DNA from: Thermasporomyces sp040195635
Lineage (GTDB): Bacteria; Actinomycetota; Actinomycetes; Propionibacteriales; Actinopolymorphaceae
NCBI RefSeq assembly: GCF_040195635.1
Contig: NZ_JBEFTX010000022.1
Location: 62,001 to 126,000 of the forward strand
DNA: 64,000 nt
Direction: 5' to 3'
Positions within the stretch are counted from its first letter, which is position 1. Each line of letters opens with the position of its first letter. The notes under the pieces were generated by a model. That model was not told the origin of the DNA and did no database searches. It saw only the letters and a program-made list of their open reading frames with translations. Shown here piece after piece: positions 25,593-34,331 of the stretch. Position numbers and translations under genes: made by a program.

Positions 25593-26726
25593 TCATTCGT
25601 TGGCTTGCCGCGCCGCCAAGCGACCCAGAAGGCGGTCAGCGTTAGACGAGCCGCTCGAGTGACGCGACGATCTGGTCCGTCGTTCTGGTCCAGACAAAGG
25701 GCTCCGAGTCGTTGGTCCACGCCTGGGCGTGAGAAATGCCTGGAAACGGGTGACGCGGCGCTGCGCATCGGTCAGGCCGTGGTCGACGTCGATCGCGCCG
25801 AGCACGCCAATCAGGTCGCGCCGCTGGTCGTCGACAGAGTGCTCATCCGGTACGCCGGGTGGCCGCGGCAACTGGCCATCGTCCCCCCGGCTCTGGACCG
25901 TCTCGTCCACGCAGTACGCCACCACGCACTCAGGTGGGTTCAGATAGAACCCGGAGACCTCGAAGGCCCAGGGGATGTCGTTCTGAATGCAGAAGGGGTG
26001 GCTGGCGGGGTCGGCGTAGACCCCCGATCCGGCCGCCTGAGGCAGCCGGATCGCACCCAACCGCTGGGCACGCTGGAGAGCACGTCTCGCGGTGAGGTGG
26101 TCGTGCCAGCGGTAGTCGACGTGCACCTGCGACGGATAGGCGGGATCGGGCCAGCGTGCCGCCCGGAACTGTGCGTGCTGGAATGCGAGGTCCGGCAGGT
26201 CGTCGTCCAGGGCGACCACGACTCGTTCCGGCGCGTCTTCCACCCGCCCACGGGCCTGGAGAAAGCCTTCGTAGAAGCTGGCCAGATGGCGCGGGCTGAA
26301 GCAGTCGAACACCAGCCGACGCACCACCGGACGGTCCGTGGACCCGTCGGGGTACAGGCAGAACGGGTGGCCGACGGGATCGGCGTAGACCCGGAAGCTG
26401 CCGCTGTCCGCCAGCAGGGTCGCGCCCAGACCCGTGGCGAGCTCGGCGGCGGTGTCGACGTCCGGGACGCCGAGGTCGAGGTGCATCTGCTGCGGGAACT
26501 CCGGATCGGGCCACCGTGGAGGCCGTCGGTCATTCCAACCGTCGCCGTCGAATGCGAGGAAGAACGCGCTGCCAGCACCATCCGCGATCAGCAACCACGG
26601 CTCGTAGACGACCTTCATACCCAGTAGCTCGCAATAGAAGGCCGCCAGCTCCCACCGGCCCTCCTTCCCGTTCAACGTCTGCGGCGACCCGATCGTGGGA
26701 ATCAAGCACTTCAGAACATGCGCCAT
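25593..26726 (-). CDS. Two-domain VOC protein with a C-terminus running into IS630 debris
   Basis: Residues 1-250 form two glyoxalase-fold modules: WELAAFYCELLGMKVVYEPW, then VDTAAELATGLGATLLADSG and VGHPFCLYPDG; and RRLVFDCFSPRHLASFYEGF, then SQVHVDY and ASHPFCIQ. A paralogue at 31185 ends right after the second HPFC block. Here the frame continues about 120 residues further, and its last part reads through an IS630 transposase tail (25642-25728) in another frame. The extension is therefore probably not native. Start: ATG 26724-26726 after AAGGAG. Substrate unknown. Confidence 0.8.
   Translation of the reverse strand: MAHVLKCLIPTIGSPQTLNGKEGRWELAAFYCELLGMKVVYEPWLLIADGAGSAFFLAFDGDGWNDRRPPRWPDPEFPQQMHLDLGVPDVDTAAELATGLGATLLADSGSFRVYADPVGHPFCLYPDGSTDRPVVRRLVFDCFSPRHLASFYEGFLQARGRVEDAPERVVVALDDDLPDLAFQHAQFRAARWPDPAYPSQVHVDYRWHDHLTARRALQRAQRLGAIRLPQAAGSGVYADPASHPFCIQNDIPWAFEVSGFYLNPPECVVAYCVDETVQSRGDDGQLPRPPGVPDEHSVDDQRRDLIGVLGAIDVDHGLTDAQRRVTRFQAFLTPRRGPTTRSPLSGPERRTRSSRHSSGSSNADRLLGRLAARQANE
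25642..25728 (-). mobile_element. IS630-family transposase C-terminal remnant
   Basis: In one minus-strand frame the sequence reads AWTNDSEPFVWTRTTDQIV and then SLERLV with a stop. This is the characteristic C-terminus of IS630 transposases (a PFVWTKTADQI-type motif close to the stop). Nothing of the DDE catalytic part remains. It lies inside the extended frame of the VOC gene and shows that an insertion element once landed there. Confidence 0.7.
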
Positions 26727-27152
26727 CGATCCGCTCCTTACGACCGGGGCGACAATGGGTCGACACTTGCAGAGGGGGTCGACAATTGCACTCGTACAGG
26801 TCACCTTGTGTCCCGTACGGTGTGATGGAACTCTGCGGCGCGGAGTACTCCCGGGCGATTCCCGATGCCGACTTCTGACGGACGTACGAACTGGCGGACG
26901 GGCCGGACTACGGTCGCGCACATCCAAGTCGGCGGAGCACTGCTCACCGACAGGTCGACCAAGGAGTCAGGTCTCGCTCTGGATCACGTTAGCCCAGCAG
27001 TCGATCAACGTCGACAAAGGAAACCACGATGTTGCAGGTCGTTGGGGTCAGACAGGGGTCAAGTCCTCCCGGAAACAGGACACCACGCTGTCCATGTCTG
27101 TCTGTATGGTGACGCGCGACTTCCTGCTACCCACGGCGGACGGAGATCGAGG
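26727..27152. other. Divergent intergenic region
   Basis: The region holds the promoters of the VOC gene (minus) and the DinB gene (plus), plus the end of a dispersed repeat B at 27028. No gene seen. Confidence 0.4.
27028..27060 (+). repeat. Dispersed repeat B, 3' part only (copy 2)
   Basis: The block GATGTTGCAGGTCGTTGGGG followed by TCAGACAGGGGTC matches the ends of the B copies at 30870, 36013 and 55907. Confidence 0.5.
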
Positions 27153-27818
27153 ATGACTGGTTCCGGTCCGATGGACGAGAAGGAGTATCTGCACCGTTGG
27201 TTGCGCATGGTGCGCGACGTGATGTTGTGGAAGCTCGAAGGACTCAGTGACGCTGACATTCGTCGCCCGATGACCCGCTCGGGCACGAACCTGCTGGGTC
27301 TGGTCAAGCACCTCACGGGTGGCGAGATCGTCTACCTGGGGGAGACCTTCGGCAGGCCAGCCACGGACGTGCGGCTGCCGTGGTGGGAACCTGAGAACGT
27401 CCAGAAGACCATGGAGACAGGTGGTGACATGTACGCCGCTCCCGACGAGTCCACCGAGTACCTCGTCGACCTCTACCGTCGCGCCTGCGCCCACGCCGAC
27501 AAAACCATCGCCGATCTGGACCTGGACGACATCGGAACGGTTCCTCATGCCGGGGACAACGACATTGGAGGCGCCCCTGACGCCCCCAACCCCAAGCAGC
27601 TCACTCTCCGACAAGCACTCGTGCACGAGATCCACGAGACGAGTCGTCACGCCGGGCACGCTGACATCGTGCGCGAGCTCATCGACGGGTCGATCGGCGG
27701 CGCGAGGGGTAACCCCTTCGTTCCTGATCCGGACCATGAGACCTGGTGGCAGGAGTATCTCGCACGCGTCAAAGCATCAGCGACTGCCGCTGAGCAGGCT
27801 TCGAACGAACGTCCATAA
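27153..27818 (+). CDS. DinB-like (DUF664) metal-binding protein, paralogue of 10561
   Basis: The 221-residue four-helix protein has the metal histidines in LVKHLTG and SRHAGHADIVRELIDG, which are the same blocks as in the gene at 10561. The central part is longer by an insert (HAGDNDIGGAPDAPNPKQ). ATG 27153 is chosen because GGAG lies 7 bases upstream; an ATG at 27171 is an alternative. Presumed cytoplasmic thiol- or metal-dependent enzyme of unknown substrate. It stands alone before a phosphotransferase gene 79 bases away. Confidence 0.86.
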   Translation: MTGSGPMDEKEYLHRWLRMVRDVMLWKLEGLSDADIRRPMTRSGTNLLGLVKHLTGGEIVYLGETFGRPATDVRLPWWEPENVQKTMETGGDMYAAPDESTEYLVDLYRRACAHADKTIADLDLDDIGTVPHAGDNDIGGAPDAPNPKQLTLRQALVHEIHETSRHAGHADIVRELIDGSIGGARGNPFVPDPDHETWWQEYLARVKASATAAEQASNERP

Positions 27819-27897
27819 CAACAACGACCGCGCAGCGACCCCTTGACCCCCCAGATTGCGGGGAGAGACGAAGACTCTGCTCAGGCGGGAGTGTTGA

Positions 27898-28797
27898 ATG
27901 ACCGACACCAAAGCAGCCCAGGCGCTACGTGCACTCGGGCACGACCCACGCCTGCCCACCACCCAACTGGCCGGTTCCATGTCCCAATCCGGCGTCTACC
28001 GCGTCCGCATCGACGGCCAAGACGCGGTCCTGAAGGTCACCGCCGCCGACGAGGAACAGAATCTGGCCCGCCGCGAACTCGCTTTCTATCGAACCCTCGC
28101 CGGCACGGTCCCCGTCCCGACCCCGACCCTTCTGGACAGCATCGATACCGATGAGCTCACAGCGCTACTACTGATCGCGCGTGGTACTCGCCGGCACGCG
28201 GCCAGGTGGCGAGATTCGGACTGGCTCCTTGCCGCCGCTCAACTGGCAGCGCTGCATTCGACCGTCGTTCCAGACCGTCCTCGCTGGCGAGCCGGCGACT
28301 CCTGGCTGCAGAGGCTCCTTGCCAAACCGCCGGCCCGTGCCGTGGTCGACTACTGGGACAGCACGCCCGCCTCAGCCGCAGCCCGCCGCGGTCTGGCCGA
28401 CACTGAAGCTCTCGCGCGAGCCATCAAGGCCCTTCCGGAATGCCTCGTCCACGGCGACTGCCACGCCGACAACCTGTTACAAGACGACGGCGACATTATC
28501 TGGATCGACTGGCAGGGTGTCCACATCGGAAATCCGGCCGGGGATCTTTCTTTCCTCTGGAGTCGCGCCAATGCCGATGGTGCCACCTTGCCACGCGATG
28601 CGATGCTGGCCGAGTACCTGAGCCACCGACCCGTCGATGCGTTACTCATGCGCCGCAGTCTCATCGCCAACGAGCTCGCGTCATCGCTGTATGGCTGGCC
28701 CGAATACGGCCATCTCCATACCCCGGACGAACGCCAACAGATAACCCAACGAGTAATCGACCTCGAACACGCATGGCAGGAGAGCCCAGGCGAATAG
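27898..28797 (+). CDS. APH-fold phosphotransferase
   Basis: The 299-residue kinase-fold protein has DAVLKVTAADEEQ in the ATP lobe, the catalytic loop VHGDCHADNLL (His185, Asp187, Asn192) and IIWIDWQGVHIGNPAGDL for the metal-binding aspartate. It belongs to the broad aminoglycoside-phosphotransferase/choline-kinase superfamily; substrate unknown. ATG 27898 with GGGAG eight bases upstream. It is followed by about 430 bases without a convincing gene. Confidence 0.87.
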   Translation: MTDTKAAQALRALGHDPRLPTTQLAGSMSQSGVYRVRIDGQDAVLKVTAADEEQNLARRELAFYRTLAGTVPVPTPTLLDSIDTDELTALLLIARGTRRHAARWRDSDWLLAAAQLAALHSTVVPDRPRWRAGDSWLQRLLAKPPARAVVDYWDSTPASAAARRGLADTEALARAIKALPECLVHGDCHADNLLQDDGDIIWIDWQGVHIGNPAGDLSFLWSRANADGATLPRDAMLAEYLSHRPVDALLMRRSLIANELASSLYGWPEYGHLHTPDERQQITQRVIDLEHAWQESPGE

Positions 28798-29223
28798 GAG
28801 ACTCATCCGCCGCATGACCGAAATGACAGAACCTGACCTCGTACAGCCTGCAACTTCCTCGGGGGACCGTTCGGTGTCCGGTCGAACCCGCGGATCCCCA
28901 AACGGACAACACGAGACGCCGTCCGGCCATGCTTCGTACGTCGTCCCACTGGGGCTCGATCCGTCATCGTGAACACGATCCGGACCTGCCGAGACACCCT
29001 GACCAGGCACACCGTCCTCATGCTCCCGATGTCGTCGCGCACGGTGGGCGAACTGCCAAGAGCTGGCCGAACGATTACTCCACAGGTCCCGCTCAAGCCG
29101 AGGGGCGGAACGTGCTCATCAGGGGTGTCGCTCAACAGCTGGTGCCCGTTCTTGACCCTCATTGAACCGCCCGTTGTTGCACGTGGGATGCACGCATGGC
29201 ACGTCCGGCGTAGCGTGCCGCCC
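28798..29223. other. Intergenic stretch with only a weak 52-codon frame
   Basis: A plus-strand frame from ATG 28814 runs 52 codons but shows no motif and no well-spaced ribosome-binding site. Nothing else is seen. Confidence 0.35.
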
Positions 29224-29874
29224 ATGACTCGTGATCTCGGTGAGGTTGTGCAGGCGGGCTACGACCAGGCGGTTGATCAGTACGAGCGCCTGGAGCAGGC
29301 GGATGAGCAGTGGCCCCGGTCTCGGTGGCTTACAGACCTTGAGCGCCGCCTCGATCCCGGCTCGTCGGTACTTGATCTCGGCTGCGCCACCGGTGTGCCC
29401 GTCGCCGCCCGACTAGCCGAGTCGTACCGAGTTACCGGCGTTGACATCTCCCCGGTTCAGATCGAGCAGGCCTCCAGGAACGTTCCTGAAGGCGAGTTCA
29501 CCTGCGTCGACCTTCAAACCGTCACGTTCCCCGACGGGAACTTCGATGCCGTGGTCTCCCTCTACACCTTCGACCACGTGCCACGAGAACAGCACATCGA
29601 CCTGCTCAACCGCATAAGGGGATGGCTTCGCCCCGACGGCCTCCTGCTGCTGAGCATTGAGGACCGAGACGAGCCGGGAACCGTCGCCCAGTGGCTCGGA
29701 GTAGACATGCACTTCAGCATGTTCGACGCCGACACTACCCGTCGACTCGTGCTCGACGCGGGGTTCACCACCGAACGGACCGCAGTCGAGGACCAGATCA
29801 AGGGCCAGGTAGAGATCCCGTACACGTGGATCCTGGCACGCAGACCGGTGGAGGCAGCCCGACACACGACTTAG
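29224..29874 (+). CDS. Class I SAM-dependent methyltransferase
   Basis: The 216-residue protein has the SAM-binding motif I VLDLGCATG at residues 49-57, motif II acidic VTGVDISPVQIEQA, motif III FDAVVSLYTFDHVP and the post-motif WLRPDGLLLLSIED. The layout is that of small-molecule methyltransferases of the Methyltransf_11/25 type; the acceptor cannot be predicted. The start is ATG 29224, which directly precedes the conserved N-terminal helix; the frame is open earlier but without plausible protein. Confidence 0.88.
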   Translation: MTRDLGEVVQAGYDQAVDQYERLEQADEQWPRSRWLTDLERRLDPGSSVLDLGCATGVPVAARLAESYRVTGVDISPVQIEQASRNVPEGEFTCVDLQTVTFPDGNFDAVVSLYTFDHVPREQHIDLLNRIRGWLRPDGLLLLSIEDRDEPGTVAQWLGVDMHFSMFDADTTRRLVLDAGFTTERTAVEDQIKGQVEIPYTWILARRPVEAARHTT

Positions 29875-30006
29875 GAGCCCATCCTCGGTTGTCCAGATCG
29901 GTTCAGGCTTGCCCGTTCGTGCTGTAGCAGAGCCGCTGACGACACCCGATTGTGCAGGCCAGTCCAGGATCGTCCAGCTGCCTATTGCACGCAGGTTGCA
30001 CGCAGG
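29865..30006 (+). repeat. Dispersed repeat A, copy 1
   Basis: This block begins at CACGACTTAGGAGCCCATCC, includes TGTCCAGATCGGTTCAGGC, and ends with TATTGCACGCAGGTTGCACG. It matches 35741-35878 with scattered differences and one or two indels. It overlaps the stop of the methyltransferase gene. Function unknown. Confidence 0.6.
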
Positions 30007-30049
30007 CCCAACGCTCGCCAGCCGACTTAGTGGTGGAATCCTTGCCCTC

Positions 30050-30328
30050 GTGACGCACTACTTCCGTCGCCGATGGGAAGAGCCGCGCGGTGACGAACAC
30101 GATGACTGGGGGCACTCGGACTGGTACTTCGAAGTTGGCGATGACGGCTGGGTGAGCCGCCAGGTCGAGTCCTACGATGGTGGACCGATTCTTCGGTACG
30201 ACCTCGAGCACCAGGAGGATGAGTACGGCGGCCTGTCCGTAGTGCCCTTGGACGTAGACGAGTTCGAGCCGTTCGAGATATCACGCGAGGCATTCGAGGC
30301 CGTCTGGCGGAAGATGGGTGTCGGTTGA
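30050..30328 (+). CDS. Small acidic protein, possibly DUF6881-type
   Basis: The 92-residue protein starts at GTG 30050 and reads THYFRRRWEEPRGDEHDDWG, then SDWYFEVGDDGWVSRQVESY and ends with FEISREAFEAVWRKM. It has one small alpha/beta domain, strongly acidic, without signal peptide. The pattern resembles the small DUF6881-like proteins often found among orphan immunity genes; I am only moderately sure of this family. Confidence 0.62.
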   Translation: MTHYFRRRWEEPRGDEHDDWGHSDWYFEVGDDGWVSRQVESYDGGPILRYDLEHQEDEYGGLSVVPLDVDEFEPFEISREAFEAVWRKMGVG

Positions 30329-30331
30329 CTG

Positions 30332-30706
30332 TCAGGCGTGGTCGTCCAGCCAGCGACTGATGGAGGGTGCCTGCTGCATGCGTTGAACGGCGTCGGTCTT
30401 CTGGGCGAGGGTGAGGGTCTCAGGCTGTTGGGCGAACGTGGTTGGTAGGACGTCCAGAAGGCTGAGGACATGCATGTCATCGTTCATAGTGAGGAGCGCC
30501 TCACAACGCCACTGCGGGGAGACGTCGGGTCGGTGCTTAAGGATGTGTACGAAGGCCGGCAACAGGTAGTGGATTGCGTCGGGAGCCAGGTGCCGACGCA
30601 ATTGTTCGGGCGGTAAGCATTGGCTGAATCCGAGGTCTACGGCCTTGTCCTCCAATTCGAGCAGGCATGCGCTGTTTACGCCAAGGACTGTGCGCGGCAG
30701 ATCCAT
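30332..30706 (-). CDS. Hypothetical protein (124 aa)
   Basis: The protein is mostly helical by appearance: RTVLGVNSACLLELEDKAVD, then LRRHLAPDAIHYLLPAFVHI and MHVLSLLDVLPTTFAQQ. It has no membrane helix or known motif. It is convergent with the small gene at 30050 (3 bases between the stops). ATG 30704-30706; GGAGG lies about 15 bases upstream, rather far. Codon use and sequence complexity look genuine. Confidence 0.58.
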   Translation of the reverse strand: MDLPRTVLGVNSACLLELEDKAVDLGFSQCLPPEQLRRHLAPDAIHYLLPAFVHILKHRPDVSPQWRCEALLTMNDDMHVLSLLDVLPTTFAQQPETLTLAQKTDAVQRMQQAPSISRWLDDHA

Positions 30707-30758
30707 GACTGTTGATCAACTCCCTCCGGTCGGTTCGGCTACACCACGGCTGTCAGAT

Positions 30759-30870
30759 CCGTAGAGGCAGGCAACTCGATCGCGACCTGCTCGTTCTCGC
30801 TCAGTTGGTCGTCGACCAGGTGCTCGTCGTCGCCAGATGTTGCAGCTCGTTGGGGTCAAGCTGGGGTCAG
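30759..30870 (+). repeat. Dispersed repeat B, copy 3
   Basis: About 112 bases starting TCCGTAGAGGCAGGCAACTC and ending TTGGGGTCAAGCTGGGGTCA. On the reverse strand one frame of several copies encodes similar peptides (GDDEHLVDDQLSENE, then AIELPAST), so the repeat may derive from an old coding sequence. Confidence 0.65.
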
Positions 30871-31184
30871 TCCGAGTGAAGCATTACGAGTGGGTTCTCG
30901 GTTCTCGTGCGCAGGTCACCCCTCGATCCGGACGTCGCTGACCGTGGACTGCTGCTTGTAGGTGTTGGCTGTCGAGCGCTGGTGCGGGCCATTCGGGGGC
31001 ACCTCGTGGGCATCGTCCGGTCCGGGGACTCTCAGCTTGGGCTCCACCACGCCGGGATGAGCCGCGACCACTTGATCACGAGAGAAGGACACGCTCAGTA
31101 AGGCTTGTGCCGACCATGCCTTGTCAGCCCAATTGCGGGCCACGGCCGCACTTGCCACGGGCTACGGCGCGGTACCAGGATGCC
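30871..31184. other. Intergenic stretch after repeat B
   Basis: No gene seen. Short frames have no motif. The promoter of the VOC gene at 31185 must lie here. Confidence 0.35.
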
Positions 31185-31979
31185 ATGGTGACTTTCGAAG
31201 TCGAGAACTTCAATGTCGTGTTCGCCTGCCCTGGCGACTCGACAGAGAGCTACGACGCGGGAGCGCGACCCATCGCGACCTTCTACGCCGAACTTCTCGG
31301 GATGCTGGTCACCAGGGAAGACTGGTTCATGATCTCCAAGCAGGACAAGATCGGCCTGCACCTAGCGTTCGGCGACGGACCAATCGACTACCAGCCACCG
31401 CGTTGGCCAGATCCGGAGCATCCGCAACAGGTTCATCTGGACTTCCCTGTAGGTGATCTACACGCCGCGGACGATCTGGCGATCAGCCTAGGCGCCACTC
31501 GGTTGCAGGACGCGGGCGATTACCGGTCGTACGCTGATCCGATCGGCCATCCCTTCTGCCTCTACCGCGATCCCACCGGAGTCGAACCGTCGGAACGTCC
31601 GCTGTCCGGCAAGGTCGGCCGTGTCGTCTTCGACTGCTTCAGCCCACGGGCGCTCGCCGCCTTCTACGCCGAGCTGTTGGACATGCCCACGCGGGAGCTG
31701 GATACGCCGGAACGCGTGGTCATCAGTCGAGGCGACGCCCACGACTACGACCTCATGGCACAGCTTGCGTTCCAGCACGCGCAGTCCCCTGCGCCACGCT
31801 GGCCCGACCCGGCATACCCGCAACAGGTCCACCTCGACATCTGGGTCACAGACCCGAAGCAGGCACAGAACCTGGCGTTACGACTCGGAGCAATCCGACT
31901 GCCCGACATAGGCGGCAGCGCCCCAGTGTTCGCCGACCCTGCCGGCCACCCCTTCTGCCTCTGCTCCGACGGCTCGTGA
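31185..31979 (+). CDS. Two-domain VOC-family protein
   Basis: The 264-residue protein has two glyoxalase-fold modules: IATFYAELLGMLVTREDWF to IGHPFCLYRDP, and GRVVFDCFSPRALAAFYAEL to AGHPFCLCSDG. It is paralogous to the gene at 25593 and gives the native length of that family. Start: ATG 31185, with AGGA seven bases before it. Two-domain VOC proteins of this type are common in actinomycetes and are often suspected of binding drugs or small metabolites; no function is known. Confidence 0.88.
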   Translation: MVTFEVENFNVVFACPGDSTESYDAGARPIATFYAELLGMLVTREDWFMISKQDKIGLHLAFGDGPIDYQPPRWPDPEHPQQVHLDFPVGDLHAADDLAISLGATRLQDAGDYRSYADPIGHPFCLYRDPTGVEPSERPLSGKVGRVVFDCFSPRALAAFYAELLDMPTRELDTPERVVISRGDAHDYDLMAQLAFQHAQSPAPRWPDPAYPQQVHLDIWVTDPKQAQNLALRLGAIRLPDIGGSAPVFADPAGHPFCLCSDGS

Positions 31980-32295
31980 ACGTCGAGGACCCCAGCCTTG
32001 CAAAGGCATATTCGGGTCCCACGCTGGGCTGAGCGTCGACTGATCCGGCGTCCGTGCCGCGCTGGCGTGACCGCTGTTGACCGTGCGAGGCCGTGATCGT
32101 CTGCACCATCTGGCACGCAAGTGGCACGAGCGAGCAGCGGACCGCCAAGGCTTGTCACGTTCAGGTGAGCGCAGGCTGACGTCTCGATGGCGACGTGTGG
32201 CTCGTCCGGTTCCACCTCGGGTTGCGCCTCGACCACCGCGATTGCGACTCGTGGGGGGATCCTCCAATCAGACAGGCCCGGATCGGGAGGAATGA
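31980..32295. other. Intergenic stretch, nothing recognised
   Basis: Contains TGGCACGCAAGTGGCACG near 32111, a weak echo of the end of repeat A, and the GGGAGG ribosome-binding site of the next gene. No gene seen. Confidence 0.35.
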
Positions 32296-33792
32296 GTGGC
32301 ACAGATCGTTGCCGGGGTTTCGAGGACGTTCAACGAGTACCTGCTCCTGCCGAACCGGACTGGCGTCGGTTGCTCACCTGAAGCCGTCGATCTGCGCACG
32401 CCCTTGGTGCGGTACCGGGTTGGTGCGGCGTCGGCGATCGAGCTTGGTTCTCCTTTCACGTCGGCGATCATGCAGGCGGTCAGCTCTCCGGACCTAGCGA
32501 TCGCGCTCGCACGCAACGGCGGCCTGAGCTTCCTTCACCACAACCGACCCATCGACGAGCAGGCCTCGGACATCCGGAAGGTCAAGAACTTCAAGGCGGG
32601 CTTCGTCACCAGCGACACGAATGTGCGGCCACAAGACACGCTGAGGCATCTGGTTTGGGTCATGCGCCACACTGGCCATGGCACTGCCGCGGTTACGCAC
32701 GATGGAAGCGCTGGTGGTCGACTGCTCGGCTTGGTGGCCTCCCGCGACTTCCATCCCGATCGACATGACCTCGATGTTCCCGTTGTCGACAGGATGACCG
32801 CCATCGCCGACCTACCGCACGCAGGTTCTGACCTCACACTCTCCGAGGCCAACTCACGGCTGTGGGAAGAGCGCCTTGACTGCCTTCCGGTGGTCGACGC
32901 CGATGGTCACTTGCGGTCTTTGGTGTTCCGCTCCGACTACGAGGACAACAAGCGCTACCCGAACCAGCTCGTAGACACAGACAAGCGTCTGCGCGTTGGT
33001 GCGGGCGTGAACACCCACGACTACGAACAACGCATTCCCGCACTCCTGGACGCCGGGGCAGATGCCCTGTGCTTCGACAGCTCCGACGGCTACAGCGACT
33101 GGCAGGCACAGGCCCTCACCTGGGCAAAGAAGCACTACCCGGAGATCCCCGTCGGTGGTGGGAACATCGTTGACGCAGACGCGTTCAACTTCCTCGCAGA
33201 AGCGGGCGCGGACTTCATCAAGGTCGGCGTGGGGGGCGGCTCCATCTGCATCACCCGCGACCAGAAGGGAATCGGCCGAGGCCAGGCCAGCGCAATACTC
33301 GATGTCGCCGCGGCCCGCGACACCTTCCGCGAGCGCACCGGTGAGTATGTGCCGATCTGCTCCGACGGCGGACTCGTGCACGACTACCACACGGCGCTGG
33401 CGCTCGCGATGGGATCAGACTTCGTGATGATGGGACGCTACTTCGCCCGCTTCGACCAAGCACCCGGGGCGAAGCTCCCCACCAAGGACGGCTTCGTGAA
33501 GGAGTACTGGGGCGAAGGCTCCAACCGCGCCAGCAACTGGAAGCGCTACGAACAGGGCGGCCAAGGACTCATCTTCGAGGAAGGCGTCGACGGCTACGTG
33601 CCGTACGCCGGCGACCTCAACGACGGCCTCGCGGTCACCATCGCGAAGATCAAGGCCACCATGATCTCCTGCGGCGCCACGAGTCTGCCAGAACTCCAGG
33701 CCACCGCTCGACTGACCCTCGTGTCTGAACAGAGCTTCCAAGAAAACCACGCCAGCGTCGCTGTACGCGACACTCCAACCACCGCCATCTGA
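32296..33792 (+). CDS. guaB: IMP dehydrogenase family protein, divergent type
   Basis: The 498-residue protein has the IMPDH TIM barrel interrupted by two CBS domains (about residues 96-215, with GRLLGLVASRDF and LDCLPVVDADGHLRSLV). The catalytic-cysteine loop is GVGGGSICITR (Cys318). The mobile flap region contains ARFDQAPGAK and the later QGLIFEEGVDGYVPYAGDL. IMPDH oxidises IMP to XMP with NAD+, the first committed step to GMP. The phosphate- and IMP-loop sequences differ from the standard bacterial enzyme (GSICTTR, MxGSxxAGxxE), so this is probably not the housekeeping copy. GTG start 32296 with GGGAGG five bases upstream. No purine genes are adjacent. Confidence 0.85.
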   Translation: MAQIVAGVSRTFNEYLLLPNRTGVGCSPEAVDLRTPLVRYRVGAASAIELGSPFTSAIMQAVSSPDLAIALARNGGLSFLHHNRPIDEQASDIRKVKNFKAGFVTSDTNVRPQDTLRHLVWVMRHTGHGTAAVTHDGSAGGRLLGLVASRDFHPDRHDLDVPVVDRMTAIADLPHAGSDLTLSEANSRLWEERLDCLPVVDADGHLRSLVFRSDYEDNKRYPNQLVDTDKRLRVGAGVNTHDYEQRIPALLDAGADALCFDSSDGYSDWQAQALTWAKKHYPEIPVGGGNIVDADAFNFLAEAGADFIKVGVGGGSICITRDQKGIGRGQASAILDVAAARDTFRERTGEYVPICSDGGLVHDYHTALALAMGSDFVMMGRYFARFDQAPGAKLPTKDGFVKEYWGEGSNRASNWKRYEQGGQGLIFEEGVDGYVPYAGDLNDGLAVTIAKIKATMISCGATSLPELQATARLTLVSEQSFQENHASVAVRDTPTTAI

Positions 33793-33868
33793 GGCGGCGA
33801 TACATGTACCGGGTCTCTCGTCGAGGGCTGCTCTCCCATCGGTCGGACAGCTTGCCCGTACCCGGGTT

Positions 33869-33928
33869 CTGTGCAGGGCGCCAGGCTCGACGAGTCGACC
33901 GTCAGGCTTGGCCTGGCGCCCTGCACAG
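33869..33928. repeat. Large inverted repeat (18-bp arms, 24-base spacer)
   Basis: The arms 33869-33886 (CTGTGCAGGGCGCCAGGC) and 33911-33928 are perfect reverse complements. The spacer includes a further small palindrome (CGACGAGTCG). It lies 77 bases after the IMP dehydrogenase stop and could act as its terminator, but the arm length and absence of a T run also fit a recombination or insertion footprint. Confidence 0.75.
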
Positions 33929-34055
33929 GTTCCGGCTAAGCCGCTTGCGGTGGCCGTCCGATGGGACAGGAGCCCGGAGCTGCCCTCCCTGAGGGAGGAT
34001 CGGGGTGCGGGGCGCGGAGCCCTGCGGTGTTCGTTGAGTGAGTCACCACGGCTTC

Positions 34056-34139
34056 CGCCCGGCGAGCCCGAGGACGGCGCCCCGGCGTCGCCCCGCAAGG
34101 GCGGCAGCCGGGCGGTGCGCCGCGTCAGCGGCGCCTTGA
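34056..34139 (+). repeat. Dispersed repeat F, copy 1
   Basis: The 84-base block starts CCGCCCGGCGAGCCCGAGGA and ends CGCGTCAGCGGCGCCTTGA. It matches 56855-56939 nearly base for base and 39890-39935 in part. It is very GC-rich with imperfect palindromes and has no coding value that I trust. Confidence 0.7.
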
Positions 34140-34331
34140 CCCAGTACAGCCAGAACCAGCAACACAGCCAGCGGGCGCGTGGATAGCCGGCCGGGCGTTC
34201 GACCCCGCGCATTCCCCGCAACTACCCGTTTGCGGCCGCAAGTTACTGCACACGGCTGGACTCGTAGACGATCACTGCCGACGTCGGGACGGCCCAGCAG
34301 ACCGGCTCTGACCTGCGAAAACGCTGGTGAG

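Noticed and set aside
28814..28972. 52-codon plus-strand frame after the phosphotransferase
   Set aside because: No motif, no well-spaced ribosome-binding site.
33415..34221. A 268-codon minus-strand open frame
   Set aside because: Antisense to the end of the IMP dehydrogenase and running through the inverted repeat and repeat F; no family motif.
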